A stretch of 64,000 nucleotides of DNA, from assembly GCA_934533075.1 (NCBI GenBank), contig CAKTBJ010000010.1, forward strand, positions 1 to 64,000, read 5' to 3'. Position 1 is the stretch's first letter. Every line of letters starts with the position of its first letter. The translations under genes and the position numbers were made by a program. Under the pieces are notes generated by a model that searched no databases, was not told the DNA's origin, and saw nothing but the letters and a program-made list of their open reading frames with translations. The DNA comes from an uncultured Paracoccus sp. Its GTDB lineage: Bacteria > Pseudomonadota > Alphaproteobacteria > Rhodobacterales > Rhodobacteraceae. Positions 51,788-59,733 of this stretch are shown in pieces.

Positions 51788-52801
51788 TCACCCCAGGAAA
51801 TCCCGGATCGCCTGCTCGCCCGGCGCGCAGGCCCGTTCCAGCGTCTCGCGTTCCGCCCCCGACAGGCCGGCAAGGCGCGAGGGGCGCGCCTGCGGCAGCG
51901 CGGCGGCCTGTGTCACCCAGGCTTCGGGCGCGGTTCCGGCAAGATAGTCGCCAAGTGTGCGGATCGCCGGCACCGGCTTGCGGCACAGCGCGTCATGGCG
52001 CAGCACCAGCGGCGCGGCGCCCGCCAGCCCGCGCAGGCCGGCCATCGTCACTGCCGACCAGAACGCGCCCGCGTCTTGCAGGCCGGGCCGGCGGTTCAGG
52101 ATGCGGCCCAGCCCCACCCGCCCGCTGATCGCCGCGACCACGGGCCAGACCGCGCCGCGCCCGAAATGGCGGGTCGGGTGCAGCAGGTCGATGCCCAGCC
52201 GGCCCAGATGGCGCCAGCACCAGATCGCCAGCCGCGCCGCCGGATAGTCGCGCATCGACAGCGCGGTCTCGGCCCCGTCGCGCAGCAGCAGCACGGGCCG
52301 CGCCTCGGGAAACATCGCCCGCAGCGTGCCGGCGGCGACCAGCGAGCCGCCGGATCGTTCCACCCAGACCCCGCGCCCGCCGACAGCCTGAGCCAGATCG
52401 TGAAACAGCGCCCGATACTGGTCGGCCAGCGGTGCCTCGCCGCGTGCGCGGATGGCCGGGCCGAGGGCGGCAAACAGGCGATCCGGGTCGCCGCTCAGAT
52501 GCGGCAGCGTCACCGCCAGCAGCGGCGGGCACAGGAACGGGTCATGCGCGGGCGAGGGCACGCGGCCATACAGGAATTCCGAGGGCGCCGCGTCGGGATT
52601 CGCCACCTTGGCCATCGCGCGCGAGGGCGTGGACAGGCTCGCCCAGAACCGCGCCCCGTCCAGCCGCGCGGGGCGAAAGGCATGCGGTCCCATCGTGGCG
52701 AACAGCTCGGACACGGACAGGATGTCGGGATGCAGCCGCAGGATCCGCGAAACCAGCGTCGAGCCGCAGCGGGCCGAGCCGAGGATCAGCCCGCCCCTCA
52801 C
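51788..52801 (-). CDS. Sulfotransferase family protein
   Basis: A 337-residue protein with the PAPS-dependent sulfotransferase pattern. The 5'-phosphosulfate-binding loop is LILGSARCGSTLVSRIL (about residues 5-21), directly after the start. The 3'-phosphate-binding region is RPVLLLRDGAETALSMRDYP (about 170-190), where Arg and Ser fit the conserved positions. LHPDILSVSE follows the first loop as in the family. It would transfer sulfate from PAPS to an alcohol or amine group in the cytoplasm. Its start overlaps the TetR stop by 4 nt (ATGA), so both come from one transcript that diverges from the ketosynthase operon. This suggests that the product of that pathway is sulfated (inference). Confidence 0.8.
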   Translation of the reverse strand: MRGGLILGSARCGSTLVSRILRLHPDILSVSELFATMGPHAFRPARLDGARFWASLSTPSRAMAKVANPDAAPSEFLYGRVPSPAHDPFLCPPLLAVTLPHLSGDPDRLFAALGPAIRARGEAPLADQYRALFHDLAQAVGGRGVWVERSGGSLVAAGTLRAMFPEARPVLLLRDGAETALSMRDYPAARLAIWCWRHLGRLGIDLLHPTRHFGRGAVWPVVAAISGRVGLGRILNRRPGLQDAGAFWSAVTMAGLRGLAGAAPLVLRHDALCRKPVPAIRTLGDYLAGTAPEAWVTQAAALPQARPSRLAGLSGAERETLERACAPGEQAIRDFLG

Positions 52802-53388
52802 GCCGCGCCCGCGTCGATGGTGGCGATCATCCGCGCCACGGCGGCATGGGCGAGGTCCAGCGGATGCTGGGCGGTGATCAGGTCCAGCCGGTCGATCGCC
52901 GCCAGCGCCACGATGCCGTGGACCGACAGCAGCAGCTGTTCCGCCAGGATACGGGGGTCCGTGCGTGGCTCCAGCGCCGCCAGCGGCACGGTGATGCGCC
53001 CGATCAGCGCGTCGATCTGCGCCAGATACCAGTCCGGGAAGGCTTCGGTCAGGCGCGGCCCCTCGAACAGCGCCCGCCAGACCACCCGGCGCTCCAGCAT
53101 GAAGCGGACATAGACATCCGCCAGCGCCGCCAGCCGGGCGCGCGGATCGGTTTCCGTCACCGCATCAACCCGTTGCGCCAGCGCCACCAGCGTCTCGCGG
53201 TTCACCTGCTGCAAGACGGCGGCCATGCTGTCGAAGACGTTGTAGATGGTGCCGGGCGTCGTCCCCACCGCCCTGGCCAGAGCGCGCGCGGTCAGGGCGG
53301 CCGGGCCGCCCTCTTCCAGCAGCACCTTGGCGGCCGCGATCACGCGGCTGCGCAGGGCATCGTAATCGTAATGTCTGGGTCGGGCCAT
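52798..53388 (-). CDS. TetR family transcriptional regulator
   Basis: A 196-residue TetR-type repressor. The DNA-binding part is residues about 10-55, with the helix-turn-helix LTARALARAVGTTPGTIYNVF. The rest is a helical ligand-binding and dimer domain including RLAALADVYVRFMLERRVVW and a C-terminal TetR_C-like section. It is divergent from the ketosynthase operon. The 90-bp gap contains two matching GAAC-N3-GTTC palindromes, one beside each start, so it probably represses both its own transcript and the opposite operon. The inducing ligand may be an acyl compound of the pathway (inference). Confidence 0.85.
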   Translation of the reverse strand: MARPRHYDYDALRSRVIAAAKVLLEEGGPAALTARALARAVGTTPGTIYNVFDSMAAVLQQVNRETLVALAQRVDAVTETDPRARLAALADVYVRFMLERRVVWRALFEGPRLTEAFPDWYLAQIDALIGRITVPLAALEPRTDPRILAEQLLLSVHGIVALAAIDRLDLITAQHPLDLAHAAVARMIATIDAGAA

Positions 53389-53397
53389 GTTGTTCCT

Positions 53398-53462
53398 GAA
53401 CGTCGTTCAAAAATACTCTTGACAGTGTGGGGTCGCCTTGTCAAGGTTCGTGAACAGTGTTC
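53398..53462. promoter_or_regulatory. Divergent promoter with paired TetR-type operators
   Basis: Two palindromes of the same form, GAACGTCGTTC (53398-53408) and GAACAGTGTTC (53452-53462), lie at the two ends of the TetR/ketosynthase gap. Between them CTTGACA (53418-53424) and TGTCAAG (53439-53445) form another inverted repeat. A plausible rightward promoter is TTGTCA (53438-53443), 17 nt, TCAATA (53461-53466), with the right palindrome largely in its spacer. Confidence 0.65.
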
Positions 53463-53478
53463 AATAACGAGGCATGCC

Positions 53479-54465
53479 ATGCCCGAGATCACCATGACCA
53501 TCGCCGGAACCGGCAGCTACCTGCCGCACCGGGTGCTGACCTCCGAGGCCGTGGACACCCGTATGGGCTGGGCCACGGGCACCTGCCGGGCGCGCTACGG
53601 GATCGCGGCGCGGCACGTGGCCGATGCGGAGGAAACCAGCTCGTTCATGGGTGCCGAGGCCGCGCGCCGCGCGCTGGACATGGCGGGCTGGGCGGCCGGC
53701 GACCTCGACCTCATCCTCGGCGCCTGCGGGGTGATGGAGCAGCCGATCCCCTCGACCGCCGTGCTGGTGCAGGACCGGCTGGGGCTGGGGGCCAGCGGCA
53801 TCCCGGCCTATGACGTGAACGCCACCTGCCTGTCCTTCCTTCAGGCGCTGGACCTCGCCGCGCTGCATGTCCAGGCCGGGCGGGCGCGGCGGGTGCTGGT
53901 GTTTTCCGCCGACATCGCCTCGGTCGGGCTGGACTGGTCGCGGCCCGAGGCGGCGGCGATCTTCGGCGATGGCGCCGCGGCGGTGGTCGTGCAGGCCGGG
54001 GGCGAGGGCGCGGTGCTGGCCCATGATTTCCGCACCTATGCCGAGGGGCGCGAGGTCTGCGTGCTGGCCGCCGGCGGCACCCGCGTCAATCCGGCGACCG
54101 GGATCGGGCCGGGCGAGGACCGTTTCCGCATGGACGGGGCGCGGGCCTTCAGGCTGGCCTCGCAGCACCTGCCCCGCTTCGTGCTGCGCTTGCTGCGGCA
54201 GGCGGGGCTGGGTCCGCAGGCGCTGGATTGCGTCATCCCGCATCAGGCCAGCGCGCAGGCATTGGAGCACGCCATCCGCGCCCTGCGCCTGCCGGCCGCG
54301 CGGGTCATCGACATCTTCGCCCGCACCGGCAACCAGATCGCGGCCTCGATCCCCACGGCGCTGGACCGGGCGGTGCGCGGCGGGCACCTGCGCCGGGGGC
54401 AGAGCGCGCTGCTGATCGGCACCTCGGCGGGGATCTCGCTGGGCGGCATGGCGGTGCGCTTCTGA
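53479..54465 (+). CDS. Beta-ketoacyl-ACP synthase III-like condensing enzyme (FabH/OleA type)
   Basis: A 328-residue thiolase-fold enzyme with the full FabH triad: Cys117 in DVNATCLSF, His255 in VIPHQAS and Asn285 in TGNQIAAS. FGDGAAAVVV and the final GTSAGISLGGMAVRF are typical of the family. It condenses acyl-CoA or acyl-ACP units, or transfers acyl groups, in the cytoplasm. The ATG at 53479 follows GAGG at 6 nt; the ATG at 53474 is in another frame. It is the first gene of a four-gene operon with TGATG coupling to the next. The partner reductase and ligase recall OleA-type pathways, and housekeeping FabH is unlikely in this context. The substrate is unknown. Confidence 0.85.
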   Translation: MPEITMTIAGTGSYLPHRVLTSEAVDTRMGWATGTCRARYGIAARHVADAEETSSFMGAEAARRALDMAGWAAGDLDLILGACGVMEQPIPSTAVLVQDRLGLGASGIPAYDVNATCLSFLQALDLAALHVQAGRARRVLVFSADIASVGLDWSRPEAAAIFGDGAAAVVVQAGGEGAVLAHDFRTYAEGREVCVLAAGGTRVNPATGIGPGEDRFRMDGARAFRLASQHLPRFVLRLLRQAGLGPQALDCVIPHQASAQALEHAIRALRLPAARVIDIFARTGNQIAASIPTALDRAVRGGHLRRGQSALLIGTSAGISLGGMAVRF

Positions 54466-55397
54466 TGCGCGCGCTGGTGACGGGGGCGAGCGGCTGCCTG
54501 GGCCGGGCGCTGGTCGAGGTGCTGGAGGGGCAGGGCCGGCGCCTGCGCACCACCGCGCGCCAGCCCGTGGCCCTGCCGGATTTTCACGCCGCCGATCTGG
54601 TCGAGGCCGACCTGCGGCCGCTGGTGGAGGGGGTGGATACGGTGTTCCATTGCGCCGCGCTCAGCAGCGCCTGGGGCACGCGGGCGGCGTTTCAGGCCGC
54701 GAATGTGCAGGCCACCGCGCGGCTGCTGGCGGCGGCCGAGGCCGCGGGGGTGGCGCGCTTCGTGTTCGCCTCCTCGCCGAGCATCTATGCGGACGGCACC
54801 GACCGGCTGGACCTAGCCGAGGATGCGCCCCTGCCCGCCCGGCCGCTGTCGCTTTACGCCGCCAGCAAGCGCGCGGCCGAGGCGCTGGTGCTGGGCCATC
54901 GCGGCGCCATGACCTGCACGGCGATCCGGCCGCGTGCGATCTATGGCCGCCACGACCGCGCCTTGCTGCCCCGGCTGATCGAGGCGATGCGCCGGGGCCG
55001 CGTGCCGATGATCCGGGGCGGGCGGGCGCTGATCGACCTCACCCATCGCCATGATGCGGCGCGGGCGATGGTGCTGGCGGCGTCGGGGCCGCGCGGCGGG
55101 GTGTGGAACGTCACCTCGGGCGAGGCCTTTGCCTTCCGCGAGCTGGCGGCGCTGATCGGGCGGCAGGGCGGGCTGGCGTTTCGCACCGTCAATCTGCCTT
55201 ACCGCCCGGCGCGCTGGCTGGCGCATCTGTCCGAGGGGCTGGCCCGGCTGCGCGGCGGGGCCGAGCCGCGGCTGACCTTGCAGGCGGTGGCCTCGCTGGG
55301 GACCAGCCTGACGCTGGACATTGCGGCGGCGCGGCGGGACCTGGGTTATCGTCCGCAGGTCGCGCTGGCCGAGGGGATGGTGGAATGCTTCGCGTGA
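54465..55397 (+). CDS. NAD(P)-dependent epimerase/reductase (OleD / 3-beta-HSD-like SDR)
   Basis: A 310-residue extended short-chain dehydrogenase. It has the nucleotide loop VTGASGCLGRAL (Gly-x-x-Gly-x-x-Gly, residues 5-16), DLVEADLRP, VFHCAAL, FASSPSIYADG and the catalytic YAASK (Tyr131, Lys135). The gene starts at the A of the ketosynthase stop (TGATG). Family members reduce beta-keto acyl compounds or sugar nucleotides. Following a condensing enzyme, reduction of a beta-keto product to a beta-hydroxy acid is the most likely reaction, as OleD does after OleA (inference). The 13-nt overlap with the next gene indicates coupled translation. Confidence 0.8.
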   Translation: MRALVTGASGCLGRALVEVLEGQGRRLRTTARQPVALPDFHAADLVEADLRPLVEGVDTVFHCAALSSAWGTRAAFQAANVQATARLLAAAEAAGVARFVFASSPSIYADGTDRLDLAEDAPLPARPLSLYAASKRAAEALVLGHRGAMTCTAIRPRAIYGRHDRALLPRLIEAMRRGRVPMIRGGRALIDLTHRHDAARAMVLAASGPRGGVWNVTSGEAFAFRELAALIGRQGGLAFRTVNLPYRPARWLAHLSEGLARLRGGAEPRLTLQAVASLGTSLTLDIAAARRDLGYRPQVALAEGMVECFA

Positions 55398-56158
55398 CGG
55401 TGATGCGCGTCGGCAGTTGCCTCGCCCCGGCCTGGGCCGCCGGGCAGCCGGGGCTGGTGGCGTGCTTTCCGGCGCTGGCCATGCTGGTCAAGGCCGGCGG
55501 CCGGGCCGTGCTGGTCGATGGCGGCTATGGCCCGGCCTTCCTTACCGCGACGCGGCACTTCCCTGCCCGGCTCTACCGTTGGGCGACGCCGGTGCGGCTG
55601 GCGCAGGGCGAGCACCTGCTGCGCCAGTTGCCGCGCCTGCCGGATGTCGCCTTCGCCACGCATTTCCATGCCGACCACGTCGCCGGGCTGCTGGACCTGC
55701 CGCGCGACATTCCCCTGCTGGCCTCGCAGGCGGCGATCGACGGGCTTGCGCTGGGCGACATGGCCAGCCTGCGCGCGGCCTGCCCGGCGGGCCTGCGCGA
55801 TGCCCTGCGCGCGCGCAACCCTCGTCCGGTGGAGGCCGCGTCCCGCATCGAAACCGGCCTGCCCGAGTTTCCGCTGGGCCACGACCTGCTGGGCGACGGG
55901 CGGCTGATCGCCATCGCGCTGCCCGGCCACGGCATCGGCCAGACCGGCCTGTGGCTGCCCGAGGCCGCGCGGTTCCTGATCGCCGATGCCGCCTATTCCC
56001 GCGCCGCCTTGCGCAGCGGCCGGATGCCGCCCCGCTCCGTTCTGGCGCGGCTGGGCGATGCCGATGCCTACGGGCGCACCTTCGCCGCCCTGCGCGCCCT
56101 GATGGCGCGGCGGCCGGAGATCCGTTTCGACCCCTCGCATTGCCCGGAGGTGGCATGA
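55385..56158 (+). CDS. Metallo-beta-lactamase-fold hydrolase
   Basis: A 257-residue MBL-fold enzyme. The metal site THFHADHVAGL (His93, His95, Asp97, His98) is complete, preceded by VLVDGGYG. Later ligands are likely PGHGIGQTGL (His) and LIADAAYS (Asp). There is no signal peptide, so it is cytoplasmic. It overlaps the upstream gene by 13 nt and the downstream gene by ATGA; an alternative start at 55403 would remove the first overlap. The family cleaves esters, thioesters, lactones or amides. In this operon a thioesterase or lactone hydrolase acting on the pathway's acyl product is plausible (inference). Confidence 0.8.
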   Translation: MLRVTVMRVGSCLAPAWAAGQPGLVACFPALAMLVKAGGRAVLVDGGYGPAFLTATRHFPARLYRWATPVRLAQGEHLLRQLPRLPDVAFATHFHADHVAGLLDLPRDIPLLASQAAIDGLALGDMASLRAACPAGLRDALRARNPRPVEAASRIETGLPEFPLGHDLLGDGRLIAIALPGHGIGQTGLWLPEAARFLIADAAYSRAALRSGRMPPRSVLARLGDADAYGRTFAALRALMARRPEIRFDPSHCPEVA

Positions 56159-57432
56159 GCCTGACCGCTTTCCTGCAAGCCCGCTATGGCCGGGGCTTTC
56201 CCTCGCGCGCCGCCATCGAGGCCCACCATGCCCGCGCCTTCCTGCGCTTTCGCCAGAAGGTGATGCCGCGCTCGCCCTTCTACGACGTTTATGCCGACAC
56301 GCCGCTGGAGGCCCTGCCGCGCATGGACAAGGCGCGGCTGATGGCCGAATTTTCGCGCATCAACACCTGCGGCATCGACCGCGACGCGGCGATGGCGGTG
56401 GCGCTGCGGGCCGAGGCCAGCCGCGACTTTCGCCCGATGATCGGCGCGGTCTCGGTGGGCCTGTCCACGGGCACCTCCGGCCAGCGGGGCCTGTTCCTCG
56501 CGACGCCGGCCGAGCGCCGGCTCTGGGCCGCGACCATGCTGGGGCGCTATTGGCCGGAGCTGTGGCGCCGGCAGCGCGTGGCCTTCTTCATGCGCGCCGA
56601 CAACGCGCTGTATCGGGGCCTGTCCAACCCGCTGGTGGAATTCGCCTTCTTCGACCTGCTGGCGGATTTCGACGGCCATCTTCCAAGGCTGGCGGGGCTG
56701 GACCCCACGGTGCTGATCGCCCCGGCGCGGGTGCTGGGGCTGCTGGCCGAGGCGCAGCTGGCCGGTGCGCTGACGCTGGCGCCGCGAAGGGTGATCTCGG
56801 TGGCCGAGGTGCTTTCGCCCGAGGATGCGGCGCTGGCCGCCCGCGCCTTCGGGCGCCGCGTCGATCAGGTCTATCAGGCGACCGAGGGGGTTCTGGCCAT
56901 GACCTGCCGCGCCGGCAACCTGCACCTGAACGAGGGCCTGCTGCGTATCGACCGCGAGGTGATCGACCCGCAGACCGGCGCCTTCTGCCCGGTCATCCAC
57001 GACTTTACCCGTGAAAGCCTGCCGATCCTGAACTATCGCCTGAACGATGTGCTGGTGCCCGATCCGGCACCTTGCCCCTGCGGCTGCGCCAGCCTGCGCA
57101 TCGCGCGGATCGAGGGGCGCGAGGACGATATGCTGTGGTGGCTCTCCGCGACCGGTCCCCGGCTGGTGACGGCGGAGGCCATCCGCACCGCCATCGCCGG
57201 CCTGCCGCAGCCGCTGCGCGATTATCGGGTGATCCAGCAGGATGGGGTGCTGCATCTGTGGCTGGAAGGCGCCGCGCCCGGCGCCGCCGGGGCGCTGGAC
57301 GCCGCGCTCGCGGCGCTGGCTTTGCGTCTGGGGTGTCGCTGCCCGCCGCTGGTGTTCCACGCGGGCCTGCCGCCCGAGGCGGATGCCAAGCGCCGCCGCA
57401 TCCGGGTGCTGGACCGCCGGGCCGCCGCCTAG
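56155..57432 (+). CDS. Adenylate-forming enzyme (F390-synthetase / phenylacetate-CoA-ligase-like)
   Basis: A 425-residue member of the F390-synthetase/PaaK-like branch of adenylate-forming enzymes. It has the P-loop-like VGLSTGTSGQRGLFL (about residues 102-116), a central VYQATEGVLAMTC (YxATE motif, about 240), LPILNYRLNDVLV and a CPCGC cysteine group. A short C-terminal domain with DDMLWW and KRRRIRVLD follows. These enzymes activate a carboxylate as acyl-AMP and often pass it to CoA or another acceptor. It starts by ATGA overlap with the hydrolase gene and is the last gene of the operon. Together with the ketosynthase, reductase and hydrolase it forms a recurring neighbourhood type. The substrate is not predictable from sequence. 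Confidence 0.8.
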   Translation: MSLTAFLQARYGRGFPSRAAIEAHHARAFLRFRQKVMPRSPFYDVYADTPLEALPRMDKARLMAEFSRINTCGIDRDAAMAVALRAEASRDFRPMIGAVSVGLSTGTSGQRGLFLATPAERRLWAATMLGRYWPELWRRQRVAFFMRADNALYRGLSNPLVEFAFFDLLADFDGHLPRLAGLDPTVLIAPARVLGLLAEAQLAGALTLAPRRVISVAEVLSPEDAALAARAFGRRVDQVYQATEGVLAMTCRAGNLHLNEGLLRIDREVIDPQTGAFCPVIHDFTRESLPILNYRLNDVLVPDPAPCPCGCASLRIARIEGREDDMLWWLSATGPRLVTAEAIRTAIAGLPQPLRDYRVIQQDGVLHLWLEGAAPGAAGALDAALAALALRLGCRCPPLVFHAGLPPEADAKRRRIRVLDRRAAA

Positions 57433-57758
57433 CCGGGGGCGTCTTGCCTGGGCGGGCGCTGCGGCCGACTTGCGCGGGCCGGGGCGGTGCGGTGCGCGAT
57501 GCCGGTGCCGCCCTGCCCTGTCCGGGGCGCGCTGGGGCGGTCAGGTCCCGCGCGGCATGCGGGGGGAGGCGGGATCGCCGGCCGCGCCGTTTCGCCGCTG
57601 CCGTCTGCCTGCGGCGCATGGCTCTGCCGCGAGGAGGCCCGGCGCGCGGCGGAGGGCCGCCGCCCGCCGCTCACGGGCGCGTGGGCGGGTGAAACCGGCG
57701 GGGCGGTCTGGTGGTTGAGCGGGAAACGGCGCCGTCGCGCCCGCAAGAGGATCAGCCC
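57433..57758. other. GC-rich intergenic region without visible features
   Basis: This 326-bp gap follows the adenylate-forming enzyme gene. I see no conserved coding frame, no clear promoter boxes and no terminator with a U-run. Frames on both strands are Arg/Ala/Gly/Pro-rich shadows. Only the ribosome-binding site AGAGG (57746-57750) of the next gene is evident. Confidence 0.5.
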
Positions 57759-59336
57759 ATGCGCCCGCTTTCCCTGCTTCTGGCCGCCCTGGTCGCGGCG
57801 TCGCCCGCTCTGGCCGAGGACCGGGGCGTCGTCGTCGCCAATGCCGATTATGCCCATGCCGAATCCGTCGCCGGCGCGGAAACGGATGCGCTGACCGCCG
57901 CGCTGGAGGCGGCGGGGTTCAGCGTGGTCTCCGGTGCCGACATGGCGGTGGCGGAGGCGCGCGGGGCGGTGGCGGACCTGCTGCGGCCCGACGACGCGCC
58001 CGGCGCGCGGCTGGTGCTGCTGAGCGGGCGCTTCCTGCACGGCGCCGGCGATGCCTGGTTCATGGGCGTGGATGCCGACACGCCCGACCTGCTGGGGGCG
58101 GGGGCGCAAGGCGTGTCGCTGTCCACGCTGATGGGCCTGCTGCGCGGCGCCAGCCCCGGTGCGGTGCTGCTGCTGGGCAGCGACGGCGCGGCGATGGAGC
58201 ATGCGGCGGGCCTGTCGGACGGCATCGGCCCGCTGGTGCCGCCGGAGGGGGTGACGGTGATCTCCGGCCCGCCCGACGCGGTGACGGCGGCAGGCGCGGC
58301 GCTGCTGAAGCCCGGCGCCTCGGTGGGCGACGTGCTGGCGGCCGACGACCGGCTGGCGATGGCGTTGGGCGGCGATGCGGCGCTGGTGCTGGTCGCGGGG
58401 GCGCAGGCGCCGAAGCTGCCCGACCGCGACCTCTGGGCACAGGCGGCCGCGGCCGACACGCCGGAGGCCTATCGCGACTATCTGGCGGCCTGGCCCGCCG
58501 GGCTTTACGCCAAGGCGGCGCAGGAGCGGCTGGAGCGTCTGGATACCGCCGGCAGCGATCGCGACCTTTGGGCCGAGGCGGCGGCGGCGAATACGCTGGC
58601 GGCCTATGAGGATTATCTGGCCCGCTATCCGAATGGCGAATTCGCGGCGGCGGCGATGCGGCGCCGCGACGAGTTGCGGCCCATAGCCGCCCCCGCCCCG
58701 GCACCCGCGCCCGTGACCACGCCGGCGCCCGCGCCCGCGCAGCAGGCCGCGCCGGGGCAGGCGGCCGAGACCCGGCTGGGCCTGTCGCGCGCCGACCGCG
58801 TGACCATCCAGCGGCGGCTGAACGCGCTGGGCTATGCGACGGGCGGGGCGGACGGCATCTTCGGCAGCCGCAGCCGGCAGGCCATTCGCGGCTGGCAGCA
58901 GCAGAACGGCTATGCCGTCACCGGCTATCTGACCGGCGACCAGATCGCCCTGATGCGCGACCAGGCCGGGACGCTGACCAGCCAGCGCGCGCGCGACGAC
59001 GAGGCCTATTGGCAGCGCACCGGCGCCCAGGGCGGTGCCGCCAGCCTGCGCGCCTATCTGGACCGCTATCCCGACGGCGCCCATGCCCGCACCGCCCGCG
59101 CCCGCCTGGCCGAGATCGAGGGCGATTCCGCCAGCGACCGCGAGCGCCGCGCCTGGGAACAGGCCCGCCGCGCCGATACGGTGCAGGCCTATACGGCCTA
59201 TTTGCAGAACTGGCCGCGCGGGGCGCATGCCGACCAGGCCCGCAGCCGTCTCGACCGGCAATTGCGGCGCGGCGTGATCGACGGCAGCCCGTTGCAGATC
59301 TCGCCCGAGGCGATCATCCGCGAACTGTTGCGCTGA
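57759..59336 (+). CDS. Secreted pseudo-caspase protein with peptidoglycan-binding domain
   Basis: A 525-residue exported protein. The ATG at 57759 (AGAGG at 8 nt) starts a signal peptide (MRPLSLLLAALVAASPALAE); the upstream in-frame ATG at 57711 does not. Residues about 20-215 have the caspase (C14) layout: GVVVANADYAHA, AGFSVVSGADM, VLLSGRFLHGAGDAWFMGVDA. The expected SGHG histidine and DACR cysteine are replaced (SGRF; LLLGSDG), so it is probably inactive. Two helical repeats (DRDLWAQAAAADTPEAYRDY; DRDLWAEAAAANTLAAYEDY) follow, then a Pro/Ala linker, a PG_binding_1 domain (LSRADRVTIQRRLNALGYAT, about 355-410) and two more helical repeats. It likely binds cell wall in the periplasm. It appears to stand alone. 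Confidence 0.75.
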   Translation: MRPLSLLLAALVAASPALAEDRGVVVANADYAHAESVAGAETDALTAALEAAGFSVVSGADMAVAEARGAVADLLRPDDAPGARLVLLSGRFLHGAGDAWFMGVDADTPDLLGAGAQGVSLSTLMGLLRGASPGAVLLLGSDGAAMEHAAGLSDGIGPLVPPEGVTVISGPPDAVTAAGAALLKPGASVGDVLAADDRLAMALGGDAALVLVAGAQAPKLPDRDLWAQAAAADTPEAYRDYLAAWPAGLYAKAAQERLERLDTAGSDRDLWAEAAAANTLAAYEDYLARYPNGEFAAAAMRRRDELRPIAAPAPAPAPVTTPAPAPAQQAAPGQAAETRLGLSRADRVTIQRRLNALGYATGGADGIFGSRSRQAIRGWQQQNGYAVTGYLTGDQIALMRDQAGTLTSQRARDDEAYWQRTGAQGGAASLRAYLDRYPDGAHARTARARLAEIEGDSASDRERRAWEQARRADTVQAYTAYLQNWPRGAHADQARSRLDRQLRRGVIDGSPLQISPEAIIRELLR

Positions 59337-59733
59337 ACCCGACCGGCGGGACTGCGGCATGAGGACGGCCGGCGGGGTGGCCTTTCCTGTGGCGCCGAGG
59401 CAGGGATGCCCGGCACGGCGCCGTTGGCTTGGTCAGGTCGGTTTCGATCCGTGCTGGGAGCGACGGTTACACCGGCCTGATCGCCCTCGCAGCTCACCAG
59501 TTTCTATTCGCGCTCCTGCGCAGGGAGCGACGCGATCCGTACAACGGTAAGCGGTGCAAAGAGCCCCTAGAATACTGCTCACGCTCGTTGCACGAAGACT
59601 GTGAGCATCTGAACGAACCAGGAAGAGAGGCGTAGCAGATGACCTGATTCGGTTTATGCCGCCACGATGGATGCCGGCCGCCCGCCAAGGGAAGACCATC
59701 ATCGACGCGACCCACAGATAATGCGAGAAGCCC
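59337..59733. other. Lower-GC junction region before the arsenic island
   Basis: About 400 bp between the pseudo-caspase gene and acr3 with no gene I can support. From about 59430 the base composition drops below that of the flanking genes. The region contains the putative CRISPR remnant (59441-59531) and an inverted repeat TGCTCAC / GTGAGCA (59576-59607). It looks like the left edge of an acquired segment that runs to the right end of the window. Confidence 0.5.
59441..59531. CRISPR. Possible decayed CRISPR remnant (two repeats, one spacer)
   Basis: A 32-nt sequence at 59500-59531 has the form of a type I-C repeat: it starts GTTTCTATTCGCGCTCC, has an internal stem CGCTCC / GGAGCG, and ends GGGAGCGAC. 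A second copy at 59441-59464 (GTTTCGATCCGTGCT then GGGAGCGAC) matches both ends but lacks 8 nt in the stem-loop. They are separated by 35 nt, the usual I-C spacer length. No further intact repeat and no cas gene are visible. The orientation is not determined. Confidence 0.5.

Noticed and set aside
59576..59607. Third CRISPR repeat
   Set aside because: It is an inverted repeat (TGCTCAC / GTGAGCA) of similar length, but it lacks the GTTTC start and the GGGAGCGAC end shared by the other two.
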